A stretch of DNA of 64,000 bases from Haplosporangium gracile (Eukaryota > Mortierellomycota > Mortierellomycetes > Mortierellales > Mortierellaceae): the NCBI GenBank assembly GCA_015499985.1, contig JAAAUF010000060.1, forward strand, positions 1 to 64,000, in the 5' to 3' direction. Below, piece by piece: positions 38,380 to 59,594 of the stretch. The notes under the pieces were generated by a model. The model saw only the letters and a list, made by a program, of their open reading frames with translations, had not been told where the DNA came from and searched no databases. The position numbers and the translations under genes were made by a program. Numbering within the stretch: the first letter of the stretch is position 1; each line of letters begins with the position of its first letter.

Positions 38380-38964
38380 GCTGACGGTGAGAAAAGGGTA
38401 AGTGAAGGTGAAAAAGTGAACAACGGTAGCAAAGGAAAGAACAAAAAAAAAGGAAGTGTATTTGTGTGTGGTGACACGTGTAGGGCTCGTGGTTGATGCA
38501 ATTGCATTCATGCACAGATGCAATTGATAAAAGCGAGGATGCACATAGGAAAGTTGGCAACAGTCGTCAGACTTCACCTACGATAATCTATGATACACAT
38601 TCTAGACCCTCTTGGCCCTCCTGCGCCCTTCAGCCCCAGCCCAACCCCCGCTCTCTCCCTCTCTCTTTTTTTTTTTGCCGTGAAAACGAGCTGCGTTTTT
38701 CTTTGTTCTCGACGTGTCAGTAACGATGAGTAAAAATATAGGGAGCGTGTTGCCGCTGTGTCTCGCCACGTTTGTTCCTCATCCAAAGTCAACCGTCAAC
38801 CGTCAACCGTCCATAACAGCCAAACAAAACAGTTGTCTCGACGTGTACGCTTGTTCGTCTCACACTTTATCCTTTACACTGTTCCTCTTCTCCTGTTCCT
38901 CTTCTCTCCATTCTCTTCCTTTACTTCCTTCACACATCCATCAACCAACTCACATCCACCAATA
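38380..38964. promoter_or_regulatory. Divergent promoter between tandem gene B and the F-box gene
   Basis: The two flanking genes read outward. The left part, upstream of gene B, is purine-rich on the plus strand. The right part carries a triple GTCAACC repeat (about 38788-38810) and a CT-rich leader just ahead of the F-box start. No gene is supported. Confidence 0.45.
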
Positions 38965-40902
38965 ATGATTCGCGCAAAGTACTTCCATCAGCTGTCGCCA
39001 CCTCCACTCGACCTGCCCGAGATCATCAACCGCATTCGCGCTGACCTCTCCCTCGCTGACATCTGTAAGTGCACCCAGGTCTGCACAATATGGTCCCAGC
39101 AGTTCTTGCCCTTTCTCTGGGAGACCTTCCGCTACAACCATTTCGAACACGAGCACCATTTGGAACGCAACGGTCACCTCGTCCGAGACCTCATCACTTT
39201 CTGCCTTCGCGACAGTGATCTCAGGTCGATCGCTCGACACCTCACCGCCCTGACTGGCGTCACCCTCGAAATCAAAACCCTCAACGACCCCTCGGCCCTC
39301 TTTGAGTTCTATGCCGCTGCCTCCAATCTGCGGAGGCTGACTATCCAGCTCCCAGACCCTAGCGAACTTGGGCCCTCACAGAAGACTCTGCTGTTCCCTG
39401 TCGCCCAAGGTGCCTTACCAAACCTGACAAAGCTACAACTCAGCGGGATGGACAACAGGCGATACGCTCCCATGTACCAGTCTGGAATAATTTACCGTGT
39501 CCTCGAGGCGTGCCCTCGTCTGGAATACCTCGAACTATCCGCCATTCGAATCGTCGATACCATCAAGCAGTGGGATGAGGAGTACCAGAACAGCCTTAGT
39601 AGACTCAACTCAATCCCGGTGCCCAGACGGAGGCTCGGGTCACGGGTAGGTGCTCACACGTTGTCATCGTCGGCGTCGTCTTGGATCCCTTGGAGCTGGA
39701 ATAGAGGACCAACACCAGGCAGCCACTCCCACCCCCATCCGGCGAGACTGGACGATAGGGTGTCGAATGTAGAGACCAAGGGAGAAGAGCACTTTGATGC
39801 TAAGCTGTTGCCGCCACCCAATAAAGACTTCAAGTACCAGAATCTCCGTATCCTGAAGCTGTCCAGTATTTACAGCAAGCAGCTTGCAGGACAAGAGTTT
39901 GTCTACGAAATCCTCAAACGGTCACCCAATCTGCATCAACTCTACCTAAAGTCGGTTCCGGCCTACATCGAAGACCTGGCAACACTCTGCCCGGACCTTC
40001 GGTTGATCTCTCTTCAGGACTACCAGCAAAATCAATCATACGCCCAGCCTCAGATCGCAACCTACCTGAAAAGCCCAGCAGGACAACTAGAGAAACTGTC
40101 AACTGTCAGACTAGAAAAGTGTCGAATCACCACGCAGGATCTGCAGAACATTCAGCCCAACCTTAAGCAGAGGGGGCTGAAGCATCTCTCGGTCTTGAAG
40201 TGCGGGGGGTCTTCGGCCATGGCCTGGGCCAACTTTATCGGGCAGTGCGAGGCCCTTGAGAGTGTCTCGGTCGACGATCTCTTGGTTGCATTTGCCAATG
40301 AGATGGTGATTAACGCAGAGAATCCCGTCCGGTCTGGAGTTCGACAGCAGCGTGAGACCATCCCGTCGGCGATTCGGTGGGAGTGCAATCAGATTCGGTA
40401 TCTGGACATCCACGGACATAACGGCAGGGAGGAGACGTTCGACTATGTGTTCCTAGTCCTAGTCTCCAAGTTACCGTTCCTCGAGTTCCTGGGACTTAAC
40501 ACTGTACATGTGCTCTGGCTGATGAAGATGGAACCGGTCCAGTATGCGAAAAAATCAGGATCGACGATGGCGACACAAGGAGACGATAACAGTGAAGTGA
40601 CGAAGGAAGACTATATGCGCGAGGCCCTTCCTCTGGGCTTGTTCGAATCTGTTAGGACACTGTCGCTTGAGTCTCTCGACCGTCGTGACGAGTACTTTGG
40701 ACAGTCGACCGAGACCGTGTTAACTGCAAAGCAAGTCCGGTATCTGTACCATGCCTTCCCTGCCCTAGACACGATTGTGTACAACTCAACCAAGTTTCCA
40801 TGCTTGATCGATGCCATTGGCTGGCTCAAGGACTCGCCCCACAACATCCAAGTTGTCCACAGAACATCAGCACAGATAGAAACTCAATCACTTGGCCTTT
40901 AG
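38965..40902 (+). CDS. F-box and leucine-rich-repeat-like protein
   Basis: A single exon codes 645 residues. The F-box at about residues 14-57 is recognisable from LDLPEIINRI, LSLADICKCTQVC and WSQQFLPFLWETF. F-box proteins bind Skp1 and bring targets to SCF ubiquitin ligases. The rest is made of irregular leucine-rich units such as NLRRLTIQLP, NLTKLQLSGM, RLEYLELSAI and LRILKLSS, typical of the large fungal F-box/LRR families. A Ser/His/Pro-rich loop (about residues 230-265) breaks the repeats. The frame is open for 69 codons upstream, but these lie in the CT-rich leader, and the ATG used here directly precedes the conserved part. An AATAAA (40904-40909) begins just after the stop. The target is unknown. 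Confidence 0.85.
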   Translation: MIRAKYFHQLSPPPLDLPEIINRIRADLSLADICKCTQVCTIWSQQFLPFLWETFRYNHFEHEHHLERNGHLVRDLITFCLRDSDLRSIARHLTALTGVTLEIKTLNDPSALFEFYAAASNLRRLTIQLPDPSELGPSQKTLLFPVAQGALPNLTKLQLSGMDNRRYAPMYQSGIIYRVLEACPRLEYLELSAIRIVDTIKQWDEEYQNSLSRLNSIPVPRRRLGSRVGAHTLSSSASSWIPWSWNRGPTPGSHSHPHPARLDDRVSNVETKGEEHFDAKLLPPPNKDFKYQNLRILKLSSIYSKQLAGQEFVYEILKRSPNLHQLYLKSVPAYIEDLATLCPDLRLISLQDYQQNQSYAQPQIATYLKSPAGQLEKLSTVRLEKCRITTQDLQNIQPNLKQRGLKHLSVLKCGGSSAMAWANFIGQCEALESVSVDDLLVAFANEMVINAENPVRSGVRQQRETIPSAIRWECNQIRYLDIHGHNGREETFDYVFLVLVSKLPFLEFLGLNTVHVLWLMKMEPVQYAKKSGSTMATQGDDNSEVTKEDYMREALPLGLFESVRTLSLESLDRRDEYFGQSTETVLTAKQVRYLYHAFPALDTIVYNSTKFPCLIDAIGWLKDSPHNIQVVHRTSAQIETQSLGL

Positions 40903-40904
40903 AA

Positions 40905-41829
40905 ATAAATGATTATTTGTTTTTTGTTTGTTGAATATGCACATGCTCATGCAATCGACACAATGTTTGGAGCCTGGGGAATATAACAAAGACTTTGTTG
41001 ATCTTGGGGAGGAACATGCGGTAATTCTTGACAACAACCTCTCTGAGAGCGCTGGCCTTCTGGATAATGGGGCGCTGGGAAATGACCTTGCGCCCTCACG
41101 GAAGCGCTGGAGGTTCTTGTTGTCCTTCAAGGTCTGGTCAAATTTCTGCTCGACACCCTCCTGCTGGTACGCGCCGATGAGGTAGGGACGGGTCAAGAAG
41201 GAAGCAAGAGCGAAATCGGCGAAGGTGAACATTGCGCCTAAGAAGAAAGGACCCTCCTTGTCTTCGGCGGTACGGACGACTTTGAGGAGTAGGACATCGA
41301 CCTTCTCCAACTCAGCGAAAACCTCCTGATGGGCCTTGGCGCTCTCGGTGGGATCGAGGGTAATGGTGGCCTTGAGAGAGCAGGCTGGGTGCGAGCACCC
41401 CAGTGGTGGATCAAGTAGCGGGACTGGGCCAGCTGCAGGAGATCCTTAGAGAGATGGAAGCAAGAGTTTTGTTCGGTAACTTCAAGTGAAGGAGGCCACA
41501 ATTGCTCTTGTTTAACTTGATCGCGTTACATGCATGTTGGATTTATGAATGTATGGGTGTGTATCAAACACTTACCCAGACTCGGGGTGAAGGTCGATAA
41601 TTTACTCGGCGACAATGAGGGCTTCGAGGATGATGTGGTCCTCGCCGATCTTGAGGGCAGGGACCTAGCCGTAGAGGTTAATATCTTTCAAGTACTAGTC
41701 AGGACGGGGCACACTCAGATCAAGTTCAACGACATCGTGCTCCTGGTTGGTCTCGGCAAGGGCCAGGATGGCGCTGGCAGCGTAGGGGCAGTAGTGGGCA
41801 TTGTAGAGGGTGAGCTTGGGGGCGGTCAT
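40905..41829 (-). pseudogene. Glutathione S-transferase pseudogene
   Basis: Minus strand, exon 1 is 41829-41576 and exon 2 runs from about 41500 to about 40970. The N-terminal thioredoxin-like half is recognisable (LTLYNAHYCPYAASAILAL, VPALKIGEDH) as an omega- or Ure2-like GST with a CPYA active-site motif. Three in-frame stops break it: TAG at 41697-41695, TAG at 41667-41665 and TAA at 41604-41602. Exon 2 (LLQLAQSRYLIHHWGARTQP, then EGPFFLGAMFTFADFALASF, then REVVVKNYRMFLPKINKV) needs two frame changes, near 41373 and near 41090. The start, the splice donor and the protein order are otherwise intact, so decay looks recent. A living GST of this type probably exists elsewhere in the genome. 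Confidence 0.88.
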
Positions 41830-42547
41830 TGTTGCTGTAGGAAAGGAAGGCTGTAGGGTTGTAAGACTAGAGATATTGGTTTGATTGTGGGGATAAAAAG
41901 GAGGATTCGTGCACCTTTATAAACGCGCGAGATGAGTTGGAGATCTGGAGTTGGTTAAACAAACAGAAGTAAAAAATTTCTCAACTGTACGGCGCGCGGA
42001 CGGGCTTGATGTCGCTGACAAGGATTAAAATTGCAAAGTTGTACGGGAATGGCGCACATTCAATAGGAAACTGCACTCTTGTTTGAACAAGTGCGCAAAG
42101 GTGGCGATTGCGCTATTACAGGGAGTCAACGACACAATAATAAATCTTCTTTTCTTTACTGGCAAGTCAAATACAGCGTGCAAAGGCATGGACATACGGC
42201 GAATGAAAGATACACAGAAAAAAAGTTGAGCACATAAGAGAAGACTGATTGCGTTGTTCCATCGAATGTCTAGGTGGCCTAAGCAAGGTCGTACCAACAT
42301 CGATCCTACGCCAACGACATATCGTAGGATACTTGTCAATCGCCCAATTGAACATACAGTGGGCGGATATGGCAGGGGCGAAAAGGGTAGAATACACTTA
42401 TTCTAGGATGAACCTAAGAACTCGCGACTGCTATCAGTGTTATTGCAATCGTAACTTTCGCATGCCCTTGAATGACCCATATTCTTTTGTATAATGGCGA
42501 TCAATTGACATGAAAGGTATTATTTATTGTCTTCAGACTGACAGGAA
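41830..42547. other. Non-coding stretch between the GST pseudogene and the dehydrogenase
   Basis: About 700 bases with no accepted gene. Short open frames on both strands (about 42025-42494) have mixed composition but no start context, splice partners or motifs. The left end holds the former promoter of the GST pseudogene. Confidence 0.4.
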
Positions 42548-44054
42548 CTATGTTGTGAGCAGTCCTCGCTTGACTACAAAGTCCTCCGAGTACTTAAATA
42601 GTCGTTCTTGCAGCTCCTTGTTCATCGCGTATGGACCTATTTAGGATGAAAAAACAGTTGGTCAGTGTCAGTTAGAAGTTGTTTGTATCATAGCCAAACT
42701 GAAAACAAGAAAATGCAGGACATACTTGGACGGAGTTCATGTGCATCGGGGATAAAGTAACGGCCTGATAGCTTTTTATCTTCAATCTCAGGGCTCGCAG
42801 CGCAATAAAGTTGAGTGAGTGCTCCGTCAGCAGCAGTGCGTCCAGCCCAGGCTCTTGTAAGCGTGAGCAGTTTAGAGACAACCCTCCCCTGTGTGAGGGT
42901 CAAATCACCATCGATTTCTGTCATACAATATCCTGGATGAACCGCATTTACAAAGACTCTGTCGTGTCCTGCATTTGTTAGCCGGCGTGCAAGCGCCTTG
43001 GTGTAAAGGATATTGGCGAGTTTGGAGCGGTTGTAGTGTACGAAGGGTGACTCTACATCTGCTTGGCTCAGCGTCCCGAATTGAATGCCTCCGAGTGGTA
43101 CCTCCAACTCGTGAGCCATTGAACTATGATAATTATGATTGCATTAACCAGGAGGGGAGGAACATCAGGACATGGGTGCATGTGTGAGAAAAGGGTGAGA
43201 AGCAGCTTCATTTAAAATAGATCCGCGCTATCGCATAAGACATCGCTCTTTTGTTTTTCGAGTGCTCCTGCTGTCGAGTCAATTTACCTGACGTTGACGA
43301 TCCTTGACGGTTGCGACTCGATCAGTTTTGGCAGGAGGAGTTGCGTTAGCAAGAAATGTCTAACGTAATGGAGGTGAAGCGGAGTGGAGTGAGAAGAAAA
43401 TGTAAGCAAAATATGTAAGGACCATTGGAATAATTGAGTGGGAGAGACAAGAGAGCGAAATCTTTTTAGACACTGTGAGCATGTGGTCATGGGCAAAGCA
43501 AAGAGGAAGGTGAATGTTATGTTTCATGCAACAGAGGGTATTACAAAAGGTCATTTTGCAACCCATAGACCATGTCTGTACTATGCGTCTGTATCTGTGC
43601 CTGAGGCATATTACCCCAAGTGATTGACGGCAAAGACGAGCTCAACACCGTCTTTGCTGAGACTAGGCGGCACCAGTCCGATGCCGGCATTGTTGACCAG
43701 GATGTTGAGCGAGAGACCCTTGGAGAGGAATTCTTGTGCGGTCTTTGCGACGGACCTGAGGTCGGCAAGGTCGAGGAAGAGAAAGTCGAGTTTAGGGTAG
43801 AGGTGGGGTGCGGTCTCGGACAGTTCCTGTTCGAGCCGTTCGATTGCGTCGAGGGTCTTTGCCTTGTCTCTGCAGGCGAGGAAGACGTGTGCGCCCTTTG
43901 CGGCGAGGGCAAGGGATGTCTCGTAGCCGAGTCCTGCGTTTCCTCCGGTAACGATGGCGACCTTTGATGTGAGATCGGGGATGTTGTCTGTTGTGAAGTT
44001 TGCCTTGAGGATGTAGGTCTTCCAGTAGTCGATGTTGTATATCGACTCCAGCAT
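42548..44054 (-). CDS. Short-chain dehydrogenase/reductase (retinol dehydrogenase/WWOX-like)
   Basis: Minus-strand exons are 44054-43615, 43359-43288, 43123-42726 and 42636-42548; 332 residues. It should be an NAD(P)-dependent oxidoreductase on an alcohol or ketone of lipid type, but the substrate cannot be told. The classical SDR motifs are TGGNAGLG (residues 36-43), NILVNNAG, the strand RIVNVSS joined over an intron, and the catalytic Tyr201xxxLys205 in HYNRSKLAN. PGYCMTEID follows. The N-terminus lacks a signal peptide. The first intron starts GTAATA, weaker than most donors here, but the join restores NHLGHFLLTQLL. The start is the first ATG before the Rossmann motif. Confidence 0.9.
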
Positions 44055-44726
44055 GTTTGAGATATGTCCTGAGTGTCGAAGAAGGAAAGGTAAGGAAGTG
44101 AGATGGGTGGTGTGTGATTTGAGTTGTGAAAGGGAAGGGAAAGAAGAAAGAAGGGGACGGTGAATAAGAATAAGAAAGAAGAAAGAAGAAAGAGGAAGGA
44201 GAAGGAGAAAGAGAAGAAGGAGAAGGAGGAGAAGAAAGGTGGCGATGATCAGTGATGACTGATACTTCATGTCTGATATTTTATGTCCATTATTTCATGT
44301 TTGATAATCTTGAAGTAAAAGGGTCCTTGTTGCTTGCTCGTTGGCTGTTGGTCCAATCGGCATGGATCTGATTAAGGGCAACAATCTTCCCTTCCCTGTG
44401 TGATCTCACTCAACCCGCTCGAAGAAAAAAAAAAGCGCCATCGTCTTCTTCTTTCTTGCACTCCCTTTATCTTCACCTGCCCTTCCTCATCGGTCGCTTC
44501 CTCCCCTTCTATTTTCACTCTCAAACTCCCGCATACTGCCACATACACCCTCCCACTTTGGTCAGCCTGTGCAGCCGAGGTGAATCCCAAATGCAGTTGC
44601 AGTCTCCAACCTAGTCCTGTGTGTGCATTCCAATCCCGTTCTGCCAATGCACACCAAACGCCCCCGCTGCCGCTGCTTGTCCTGCTTGACGTTCTCACGT
44701 TCCATATTCGATTTACAATCGCGAGT
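44055..44726. promoter_or_regulatory. Divergent region between the dehydrogenase and the Zn2Cys6 pseudogene
   Basis: The first 200 bases are GA/GAA-rich on the plus strand, so a pyrimidine-rich leader for the minus-strand dehydrogenase. A nearly repeated TTCATGT word with TGATATT/TGATAAT occurs at about 44263-44312. No gene is supported. Confidence 0.4.
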
Positions 44727-47700
44727 ATGGATTCTGCAGAGGAACCGATGCAAACCACCACGGCCGGTCGCCGAGACCTTCAATACCGTGGCTTGTTTTG
44801 GCCCACCAACAGCATCAATAGCAATGACAGCAGCAGCAATAACAATGACGACGCTAAAAGCAAGCGTCGTAATACGACCTAGACCTGCGACTACTGCCGA
44901 CAAAAGAGGACCAACTGTGGTATGGCACAGCTTCTACGTTACCATGCGTGCCAATTGAGGCCAACAGATCGCCGCAAACCAATTCGTAGGGGCCAGCTCC
45001 CACGGTGTGCAGTTTGCCTGTTCAGTTTCAACCTAGCTTTGCTCACCGACTCCGCTCTTGACCCGCCTTGTATTAATCTGATAGACGATGTCAAGCCACG
45101 GTATCACCAATGCGCCAAGGCCAGCATCCTCTGCACCTTCTTCACCCGCTCCAAAAAACGAGGTCTCATACCCCGCGAGGAGCTCGTCCCCGAGGCCCGC
45201 CAGGCCGCCATTGACCATGCCTCTGGTCGCCAGATCGTGAAACCAAAGCCAACTCGGAACATTGGCCATTTACAACTAACTCACTGTGGGAATCTGCGAC
45301 TTCGACTCAATACTTTCCGGACCTTCTACCCACTCCACCATTCTTACTTCGGCAACCACAACCAAAATGATGACCCAATGCGCAGACTGACCGAAGAGCG
45401 GCACACCCCATCCATTGAGGCGTCCAGCATACAACCGGCTTCAGCGCGTGGCGACCTGTGGCGGAAAGTGCTCACTGACCATCTAGTCGAAGTTTTTTCG
45501 AGCACTGTTTTCAGGATTTCAACAACTTCGATCCCAAAGAGTTTCTCAAGAACTATGCTGAGCGAAAAATCAACCCGTCTCTGCTCAATGCAATCTGTAC
45601 CGTGGCCGCCAGATTCTCTGACCATCCCGACATTGTCCAAGTGCCGCTATATCTCTCGGGAGAGCCGTACGCCGAAAAAAAACGAAGGAAAAGATCATGG
45701 ATCTCATCGACAAAGCGACCATCAGCAACCTCCATGCCCTCTTCACCCTTTCGTTCTACGAATACAGAGCATGGAGCGGGCCGAGAGGTTGGCGTTTTGG
45801 AGGTCTGGCCAGCAGGATGGGAATTGAGCTCTACATCCACAATCAGCGCTACATTCCTACTTTAGAGGCGGCCAAGGTCAAGTTCGAAACCAAGTGCAGG
45901 ACATTTTGGAATTTGATCCACATCGACATCATTTCAGCAACATCGGCAGGTTTACCATCAATTCTGGACGTTAAACTGTACAACATTCAACTCCCCGACT
46001 ATCAACCAGACTGGTGGGTCGAAAAGCATCAGGAATTGGAGGCGGCGATCATTGGCGAGGTGGAGGAGGACAGTGACACTTAGAAGACTATATCAACTCA
46101 GCCGAAGACAACACTCAAAGATCCATTTTCAGTCAGGATTTTGGTCAAGCTGCAGGAGACACGACGACTTCGAGGCCACGGACCGGCGAAGTATCTCTTT
46201 GAGCCGATTGAGGTACATTTTCGGGTGTCGCAGTGCATCAACGGCAACACCCTCGAATCGAATAAATGTCCGAGTGAGCCCAGCTGGGAGTTTGCAGTTC
46301 TGGAAGGGCGGCTGTCGACCTGGATCAAGACCATTGAGGAGGAAGTTTCATGGACACCTAAAGACCTCGTCGAGCCGGAGGAGAATGTCGCGTACGTGAT
46401 CCTGACCTAATACATGACGGTCATTATGCTCCACAGACCGATCATTGCTTTGGAGAATGTGGTCGATGCATCGTTTGTTGATCAGTCACGGGTGCTGTTT
46501 GCAGAGGCTGCTACAAAGATCACAGAGATCGTCGAATAGTTTAACGAGACAGACATCAAGTATCGAAGACACCTCGTTATCTTTCAAGCATACACCAGAG
46601 CCGCAATGTAAGTCCTCGATTCCACTTAATTATGCTGTTATTTACTCAACAGTATAAAACTACATGAGCGCTAACATGAAGATTGTGCCTTTGTGTTCTT
46701 TCTGTAATAGCTATGTAACTAATATAATTTCATCGGATGATGCGTTGGCAGCCAACGCCAAACGCTGCCTCAATGTCCACCTCAACTCTTTGAAAGTCTC
46801 TAGTCCCCACTGGACAGTCTCTGCTTGCCTCTACTTTATCTTTCAAGGCTTCTACTTTGCTCAAGTGACAGCCAACGCCCAAAGCGATTCATCAACAGTT
46901 ATATCTACCGCCGCGACACCGCAGGACAGGTCAGGATCCGAGTTGCGATCGAACAGGGCATTATTTTTTGGGACAGGACATTCGTCCATGTCGGTGTTCT
47001 TAGAGGGTGTGCGCATCGATCACACTTTGGATCATCAGGACGTCTCCGAGGTAATAGCGCATTGGCCAGAAAGTGGTCTTTGATAATGCCCCCAGGATTC
47101 ACGACGTCGAATATGGTCAGCATTACAACCTCTGACAATTCTCGCAGCGACGGAGCTGCTGCTCAAGGTTCTTCAGGGACTGGATTTGACAACGAAGAGG
47201 CTGATCATAGTGGATCGACTACTTTGGCAGGCAGCACCAGTACCAAGAGACCGTCTAAAATGGCGAAGAAAATGCCGTCTCTCTCTCGCCCAATCTTGCC
47301 GGCCGCTCTTACTTGGTGCCTCGGCAACACAACCGGCATCGGAGGAACCTTTGACGATAGCAGGTTCAACAACAGCGTCAATAACTTCAATAATGCCCCC
47401 ACATCAGGGTCTAGTATCATTCGCTAATACATCGACGCGATAATGGTCCCACCTGGACATCTGTCGTCGCTGCTGCTGCAACCACCACTTCAACCACTGC
47501 CACTACAAGTCCCGGGGTAGAATACCCGCCGTCAGCCAGCACTAGTTCCTACCTCGCTCCACTCCTCGGACACTCCGCCACACTTGCTACCAAACCTGGA
47601 GTTTGTTGACTTTTGTAGTCAAAAGGAACCAATCTTGACGCTGCCGCCGCCACCCACCGCGGACCCCACTCTCACTCCCGAGAACAAGAGCATCAGACCT

Positions 47701-47957
47701 TGCAGACAGTCTATCCGCGGAGTGGCGGTAGCGGCCAAACGGTGATCCCGATGACCAGCGAGTCGTCGTCTTCATCGTCTTTTGATATGTATGAGCAAGG
47801 CAGGATGACAACGACGACAGCGACGACGGCAAAATTTGCACCGCCGCCTCCTCCTCTGATGCCTAGACGTGTATCGATGCCGTTTGCCGGGAAGAGTCGT
47901 GTTGGAGCTGCTGTTGCTGGAGGAGTTGATGGGACTGAGGCTGCACGTTTTCCATAA
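44727..47957 (+). pseudogene. Zn2Cys6 fungal-type transcription factor pseudogene
   Basis: The frame starts at ATG 44727, runs through an Asn/Ser-rich N-terminus and KRRN, then meets TAG at 44880-44882 just before the zinc cluster CDYCRQKRTNC. A GTATGG donor at about 44903 and a TAG acceptor at about 45084 join it to KPRYHQCAKASILCTF. In that half the fourth zinc-binding Cys is Tyr. A fungal-type middle homology region follows (FLKNYAERKINPSLLNAIC, LSFYEYRAWSGPRGWRFGGL, MGIELYIHN). Breaks seen are a frame change at the A8 run near 45675-45682 and in-frame stops TAG 46081-46083, TAA 46408-46410 and TAG 46537-46539. After another intron-like gap (about 46608-46730) the end of the regulatory domain and a Ser/Thr/Pro-rich tail run on to 47957. 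This is an intact-length but multiply broken regulator. Confidence 0.82.
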
Positions 47958-48907
47958 GCTCGACTTGCGCACCGGGGACACCTTCACCCGCGACGTTGTA
48001 GTCTGCATTTGGGTTTGGGTTTGGGTTTGGGTGCTCTGCCATGTTGGATCGCACCGACTTGTAAAATTTCTCTGTGGGTGGATAGGGATAGTTTGAGTAA
48101 GAAAGAAAAAGGAGGCTGGGTTACACGGAACTCCAGCGAGACTGGTTTTGTTAAGTTTGTCTGTTGTGGTTGCTTCCTTCCTCGTCTGTTCCAACTCAAA
48201 CATCAATCAATCTTTGACGGGCGAAACCACTGTGTAAAGCATATATAGAACCATCAAAAATTATGGCCGTCAGTCAGCTGCAATTACGATTTGAACGACT
48301 CTTTGTGCTATGAGTTCTCTTTGTATTCTCTATGGTTTCTCTATGGGTTCTCTATCGTATCTTATGCGAGAGCTGTCTAATTGCATGTGGGTCTGCAGCA
48401 GATTGCTTGCTTTGCTGTAAAAAAGCCCAATTTATTCTTCCCTTCCTCATATCATCAACATCACCATGCTTTCAACGAATCAGCGACACTCCTCTTGGTG
48501 TGCTCGCCTTTCCATGAGGCTGTTCTGGATTCGTGTCGAACTCAGTCGGCTCCCGTTTTCATCGCAACCGCTCCGTGTGCACCACTACGCCCAAGGCCAA
48601 GATTAAAGTTATTCGGACATTTTTTTGTTAAAAAAAAGTTTCGTGTTTCTCTCCAGACATGTATCAGGTGTGGAACGTTGAATTTTTTATTCCTTTTCTC
48701 ACAAACTCGTAAACGCGACATAGTCTCCACGCGTGTCATATACGCTTGATTGTTAACAAATGGAGAGGAAGTACGGCTGCACAAGGAGAGAGGCTGAGGA
48801 AGAGGAAAGCAAGGAGACAAAAACAAATTCAATGCAAGAGCAAGCAGGCAACGCTTATGCTCGGCCCTTCTTGTGATAGTATCCGTCATCCTCAAACTGG
48901 CCATCGT
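47958..48907. other. Gap between two gene ends, with a TTTGGG repeat
   Basis: No coding sequence is accepted. A TTTGGG hexamer is repeated four times at about 48008-48031. A TTCTCTATGGT/TTCTCTATGGGTTCTCTATCG repeat occurs at about 48314-48360. The right end should hold the 3' untranslated region of the minus-strand CHD gene. Confidence 0.45.
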
Positions 48908-58328
<9,421 letters not shown>

Positions 58329-59563
58329 GGCGGGAGAGAGATTAGGTTGAGTAAAAGTACAGGTGCGTTAAAAGAAAGGGAGAAGAGAAAGGTGTATCCT
58401 ATTGACAAGGTGGGGAATGCCAACAACGAGAATGAGAATGAGTCGATGTTGTTATTGTTGCGTCTGCACAAGAGCAACAGAAGGAGGTTGTCTCCAGAAC
58501 TTGCTTTTGGAGTTGCGGCGAGTGGTGGCGCTCGAATTTGGTTGATTGGTGTTTGATTGGCTACCAATTAGATGCGAGTTGAAACAGGTTGCTGTAATTC
58601 ACGACGAGTGATGGTGGTGGTGATCGAGAGCTCGTTTTGATGAGAGTGCTATTGACCAGGAGGAGAAGTGAGTGAGTGATGCCCTTGTCAGTGAATGTTA
58701 TGTGTGTACAACAGCAGCAACAACCGGTAAGAATGGGAAAAAGGAAGCGAAAAGAAGGGGCCAGGGAAGGAAAAGGGGTACGAGGAAGAAAAAAGGACAA
58801 AGGTGAAAAAAAGAAAAAAAGAGGTTCACTCCAACAGAGGTTGGTTCGTTCGTTCGTTCTAAGCGGGACCTTTTTTTCGTTTTAGCAAGGGCATATCTAA
58901 TGCTGAGTGGCTGAAGCTGACATGAATGGCCTGTGCTTCTCCCCAGCTTTTTTTTGCTCGGGAGCGGGGCAGGGCGCCTGTGTGTGTATGCATCATGCAA
59001 ATCATACCCAGCCCTGAGGGGAACCTCTCTTTCACCGGTCGGAGTGAATTGGAACCAGACCCACACAACAACCTCTTCCAATTTCATAGCTATGCTTCAT
59101 CATTCAAGCAGCCTTCTTTCCCATGCGCGCTAGCCGCGTATAAAAATGTAAACCTGCGCCAGAGTCACGTTAACTACCTCAGAGGAGGGTATCTATATGT
59201 CCTGAGACCTACCCACCCAGTCAGTCTCATTCAACTCGCTCGGCTTTGACCGGGGGTGAGTGCGTTGCCAAAAAAAAAAAAGGCGCTCAACTCAACTCAA
59301 CTCACTTATCTCCTCTTCCATAACCTCGTTTCTTTCCTTCACTTCCTCTTCTCTCCCTTTCTCTTTGTCTATTCCTCGGTCGCCTCCATCCTCAACTCTC
59401 CATCTTCCATCCCTCCACTCTTCCTTCTCTCTCTCTTTCTTATTTGTTTGCCCCACCTTTCCTTCTTTTTGCTTCTTTTTCTCCTCCTCCTCAACTATTC
59501 ATTCCCTATTCATCCTTACCCGACACAATACAACAATGTCTTGAGGAGTATTCCTGGTTCCAA

Positions 59564-59594
<31 letters not shown>

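Noticed and set aside
48008..48031. TTTGGG repeated four times, looking like a telomere
   Set aside because: Fungal telomeres are mostly TTAGGG. Four units inside a gene-bearing region are better read as a short simple repeat.
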